DNA from: Panicum virgatum
Taxonomy: Eukaryota > Streptophyta > Magnoliopsida > Poales > Poaceae
Length of the DNA: 64,000 nucleotides
Direction: 5' to 3'
Assembly: GCF_016808335.1 (NCBI RefSeq)
Contig: NC_053141.1
Coordinates: 6,812,711-6,876,710, forward strand
Positions 60,371-64,000 of this stretch are shown here, one piece after another. Under the pieces are notes generated by a model, which worked only from the letters and a program-made list of their open reading frames with translations, was not told where the DNA came from and made no database searches. Position 1 is the stretch's first letter. Each line of letters begins with the position of its first letter. Made by a program: the position numbers and the translations under genes.

Positions 60371-62918
60371 AAAGTATTTTGTCAATCTACTTGAATCTTG
60401 AGCTCTTCTTGATGAGGATAGCTTTCTTGATTTGAATTGATCACTTAAAGTTGAGGATCACTTGTGGAACCAACATTATTACACTAGATCTACTTGAATG
60501 AATACTACTTGTATGACCATGTATACCTTTTGTTGAATCTAGTATCACTTGTAAAATCATGATGGACCACTTTATTGAATTTGACATTGATAACCAATTC
60601 TTGAACTAGATTGTTTCCATGAGCTTCTTTCTCTTTGACTTGATCTAGACTACTTGCCCAAATAATTCAACTCGGTTTGAACCAATGACAAGCTTCTTCA
60701 CACCTCATTCAAAGGGTTATCTTGACAATGTTGAGTTAAACACTTGAAAACTCATTTTCTAGATCAACTACTTGGGTTTACTAGCTCATGAACATGTCAT
60801 ATGTTACCACTAGATCATATCAACCATAGAAGCAATAGTGGCATCATAAAACATTTAAAAATATTTTATTTTTCATGAATGATCACTATATATGACTATA
60901 TGCACTAATCATGTCCTTAGCATATAATGAATGCATATGTCAAGCAATTTCACCTTGCTATGTTGGAGTAGAGGATAGTCATTAGATTCTGATTTAGTCC
61001 TCCAACTAGCATCATGAAGTCCAATTATAATAGCTTGGTGAAGACAATGAATACCATCCTTCACCCATATGAAATGAATATCACTTATCATCAAATGCAT
61101 TATCTTGTTGTGGTTGGCTTGCTTCATCTCTTTGATCCTTGATTGCATGAGAGAATACCATTTGAATATACTTAAATTATCATGAATCTCTCTATATTGG
61201 GTATTGCTTGCTTTTCTTGATCTTCCAATTTTAGTACCAAAAATGTGATAAGTACACTCTACAATCAAATGGTCTTGTACCTAATACTTGTCATGCTTCT
61301 TGTCATGCTTCTAGCTCCTCTCAAAACCAAACCTAAGTTCTTCAACCACTTGTAACGATGATTCCAACTTGAGGACCTTTCAATTTAAGTGACTCCAGAT
61401 CAATCTAACATTTGTCACTTTTCTGGCAGATTTTATACTTCTCAAAGAATACATCAAATCTCTCAAAGTACATGTTGAATTGCCACAAAAATTTGTGGAG
61501 ATGTGTGGCACTAAGTCATCTAGTAGCCATAAAAAATTGAGCTTCAATGCTTTTCTAGATTGCTACCAGATTTCACATCTTCACTCATGGGTGCATGCTG
61601 AAAACTGCTGCACATGCATTGACAAGATCCACTCCAAAACTAAAGTATTTCTTATCATATTCTCATGAAATTTGTACAGCAACTAGTACCATAAGTGTAG
61701 GGCATGCATACCAAATTTCAAGCCAATCCAAATAGATTTGATCATCCAACTATGGCTATCTTCTTAGCTTACTCAGATTTACAATAAAGGATAGATTTTG
61801 AGCAATTGAGCTATAGTTCATCAAATTGAATCAAACTTGATGTCAACTTGTTTGAATACTCTCACAAGACATATATTCAATTATATCGCATACTAAATGT
61901 CATCTCATGATCATATCCATTCAAATTAACTCAATTTTGAATACTAAGCATTTAATCCATTCAAACATCTTATAGCAAGCAACACGAGCATATATATCCA
62001 ATTCAAACATCTCATATGCACCCAAATGAATGTGATCAACTAGGGATATACCTTTGTAGCTCATGATAAGTTTAGCTGTCAGGATCCTCCTTTTTGTCCA
62101 TTCGCGGACTGTCCGCGATATCCTAGCGGATCGTCCGCCTTTGAATTTTCACACTGCCGCTCGACTGAAACTGCCTCTGGCAAATACTGCCCAACACAGG
62201 CGGACCGTCCGCGGTCCTTTGGCGGACCGTCCGCAGTGTATTTTTGCGATTGAGAACTACTCTGGTGAACAAGTCCCATGAACGGCGGACTGTCCGCCTC
62301 TTACCCGTGGACTGTCCGCCTCTTACCCGCGGACTGTCCGCCTCTTACCCGCGGACTGTCCGCACTACCAAAATTCAGACAGCCCAGAATTTTGCCAACT
62401 TTCACAAATTCAATTTTGAATTTGTATCATTGATCATATAAAAATCTAAAAATCTCAAATCTTGCATGAAAACCTTCCAAAGACTCATATGAACAAGTTA
62501 CAATAAGAATTCAAAATTAAAACGAGTAAAATCATGAAAACTCATAAATGGCTCAAAATTGCTTCAAAAAATCAGAAAAATGAAACAAAGAGTATACATA
62601 AGAACCAAATGCCATATGTACTAGTTTTCAAATCATTTTTGAGAAGTCAATGACATGTAACTCATTTTCCAATATGCAAAATGATTTTTCATCCAAAACA
62701 AGATTCAACTCAAATAAATTTGCAAGCCATCAAATATTTCCAATAAATCATCGCAACTAGAAAAAGATACTTGTATGTTGTAGTACTTGGACTTCATTGT
62801 TTTGACTTGACATTGGGATGAGAATAGCACTAGGCTTCGATTACTTGACTCAATCACATGATGAACAAGATAAAACCAATTGAGTCAAGCCTCCAATGTC
62901 ATTGGTACATACACACAT
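60371..62918 (-). other. Non-coding internal region of the Sirevirus-like element
   Basis: AT-rich sequence with no long frame or recognised domain. From 62,105 to 62,360 it holds a second cluster of about eight CGGACNGTCCG-like palindromes, including three tandem 21-bp units (ggactgtccgcctcttaccc, 62,288-62,350). Confidence 0.55.
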
Positions 62919-64000
62919 TTATCCACATTTTGATGGTACCCAAACTAGGTTGGGTCCTCTCAAGTTAGGAGCAACATACTTTGGCAAAGCCTTAGTATGA
63001 ATAGCGGGATGTTTTGCAATAGTAACAAATGAGGTACCATTACCATCCTTTCTAAGCATAATATTTTCATCAATTGAAATAGGCTTAGAATTATTACCTA
63101 AGGGACATGAATAAGCCATGTGTCCCCTTTCCCGGCATAAGTAGCATCTTCTCTTTTGTTGAGCCTTTTCTTCCTTACTCATTTGATGCTTCTCATTGAC
63201 TTGCTTCTCATTGTTTGCTTGAGCCTTCTTCTCAAACTTGTTTGGGCAACCCGAAACTAGGTGACCCAATATTGCACAACTATGGCACTTGATGTGAGCA
63301 TGTGGATTCTTATCTTGAATCTTGTTCTTGCTCAACATCTTGGCATCTTAAATATGAGTTGGATGCCTTGCTCTTGCCTTGCCACCCCTTCTTGTTCTCT
63401 ATTTCATCATATTCAAATCATCAACTTGATCATCATGGTTGATCTTGACTTGAAGTTGGGGTGCCTTCTCTTGCTCAACTTGTGGCTTTGGTTGAGGTTC
63501 TTGTTGCTTCACCAATTGCTTGGTCGGGCACATTGAGGTGAGGTGATCCCAAGTGCGACACTTGAAGCATTTGACATGTTTAAGCTTCTCTTCTTCCTTC
63601 TTCAACTTAAGCTTTTCTTTGTTAGGGCAACCATTTGCAAAGTGTCCCATCTCATGGCATTGAAAGCACATGAAATGAGATAGCTTCATTTCTTCTTGCT
63701 TCTTCATCCTCCTATTATATTTATTCTTGCCCCATTTCTTGCCTTTGGCTTTGCTCTTGTTGGAACCAATGCCGCTCATGTCACCAAAGCTTCTTTGATT
63801 TTTTATTATGCTTTCAAGGATGACTTTTGATTTTGTCCATCTCTCTATCTTGTTGCTCAAATACTTCACTTGACTTTGGAGCTCTTTGTTTTCTTCTACA
63901 AGGTTAGTCTCATATTGCATAGTAGAAGAAGAACAAGCATCTATATGTGAAGTACATGGTATAGACAATAAATCATCACATGAGGTGGATACATGTTTCT
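62919..64000 (-). pseudogene. gag-like protein with four CCHC zinc knuckles (partial)
   Basis: The frame is open from the window edge to 63399: an acidic coiled-coil-like stretch (LVEENKELQSQVKYLSNKIE), a basic linker, then knuckles CFQCHEMGHFANGC and CFKCRTWDHLTSMC. A stop at 63399 and a frame change lead into 63338-62919, with CHSCAILGHLVSGC and CYLCRERGHMAYSC and the end GPNLVWVPSKCG. All four fit C-X2-C-X4-H-X4-C. The LRGPNLVWVP ending resembles the gag/pol boundary of grass Sireviruses. The role would be RNA binding in the particle. Four knuckles and no following pol are unusual. Confidence 0.75.

Larger units (their letters stand above)
56498..64000 (-). mobile_element. Sirevirus-like copia element, 3' LTR and internal part
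   Basis: The minus-strand order is gag-like coding (64000-62919), a long non-coding part (62918-59266), a polypurine tract and a 2.77-kb 3' LTR (59265-56498, TG...CA). Repeated CGGAC-GTCCG palindromes in the LTR and several AGGGGGAG-type tracts upstream of it are known Sirevirus signatures. The 5' end lies off the window. No protease, integrase or RT is found between gag and the LTR, so this copy is deleted or non-autonomous. Confidence 0.7.

Noticed and set aside
62285..62360. CRISPR-like repeat array
   Set aside because: Units are 21 bp in direct tandem with no unique spacers, in a plant retrotransposon.

Overview
The window is nuclear DNA of a grass (Poaceae), probably panicoid. Five ordinary plant genes have GT-AG introns and closely match grass or plant families. 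The rest is typical grass repeat DNA: Tourist-like and Stowaway-like MITEs, gene-capturing TIR elements, a tRNA-derived SINE, Ty3/gypsy elements with 2.7-2.8 kb LTRs, and Ty1/copia elements, one of them Sirevirus-like. The species cannot be fixed from the sequence alone.

Genic part (1-26,000). The 3' part of a polyamine-uptake transporter (+) converges on a five-exon cytosolic ribosomal protein S3 gene (-). Next come a seven-exon MOB1 kinase activator (+), a two-exon DNA polymerase delta subunit 4 gene (-) and a nine-exon plastid sigma factor SIG1 (+). I could rebuild these models exon by exon with intact phase. Between them lie related Tourist-like MITEs, a 1.2 kb Harbinger-like element carrying a broken polyol-transporter fragment, a MULE-like long-TIR element and an 850 bp fold-back repeat upstream of SIG1.

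NLR part (26,800-44,400). Two paralogous CC-NLR copies lie in tandem on the minus strand, both dead. Copy A (34,791-40,588) keeps CC, NB-ARC and LRR regions but has three frameshifts, a MITE in the LRR exon and a Pack-MULE in its last intron; the Pack-MULE carries a bZIP first-exon fragment. A gypsy element of 7.0 kb (27,498-34,512, TSD tcaag) sits in its 3' flank. Copy B (42,568-44,400) keeps only the C-terminal LRRs and the last exon. Its 3' flank matches that of copy A and carries a SINE with a 17-bp target duplication; copy A still shows the related empty site.

Retrotransposon stack (44,401-64,000). A decayed copia element (-) with a 116 bp LTR cuts NLR copy B. It was split later by a non-autonomous gypsy element (48,211-55,741, TSD gcggc). 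To its right it abuts a Sirevirus-like element (56,498 to beyond the window) with arrays of CGGACNGTCCG palindromes, repeated polypurine motifs and a gag with four zinc knuckles but no pol in the visible part.

I found no wholly new enzymatic system. The items most worth a second look are the bZIP-capturing Pack-MULE in an NLR intron, the palindrome arrays in two unrelated LTR elements, the SINE with its empty-site paralogue, the hairpin at the edge of the NLR duplication and a duplicated, covarying segment in an RPS3 intron.
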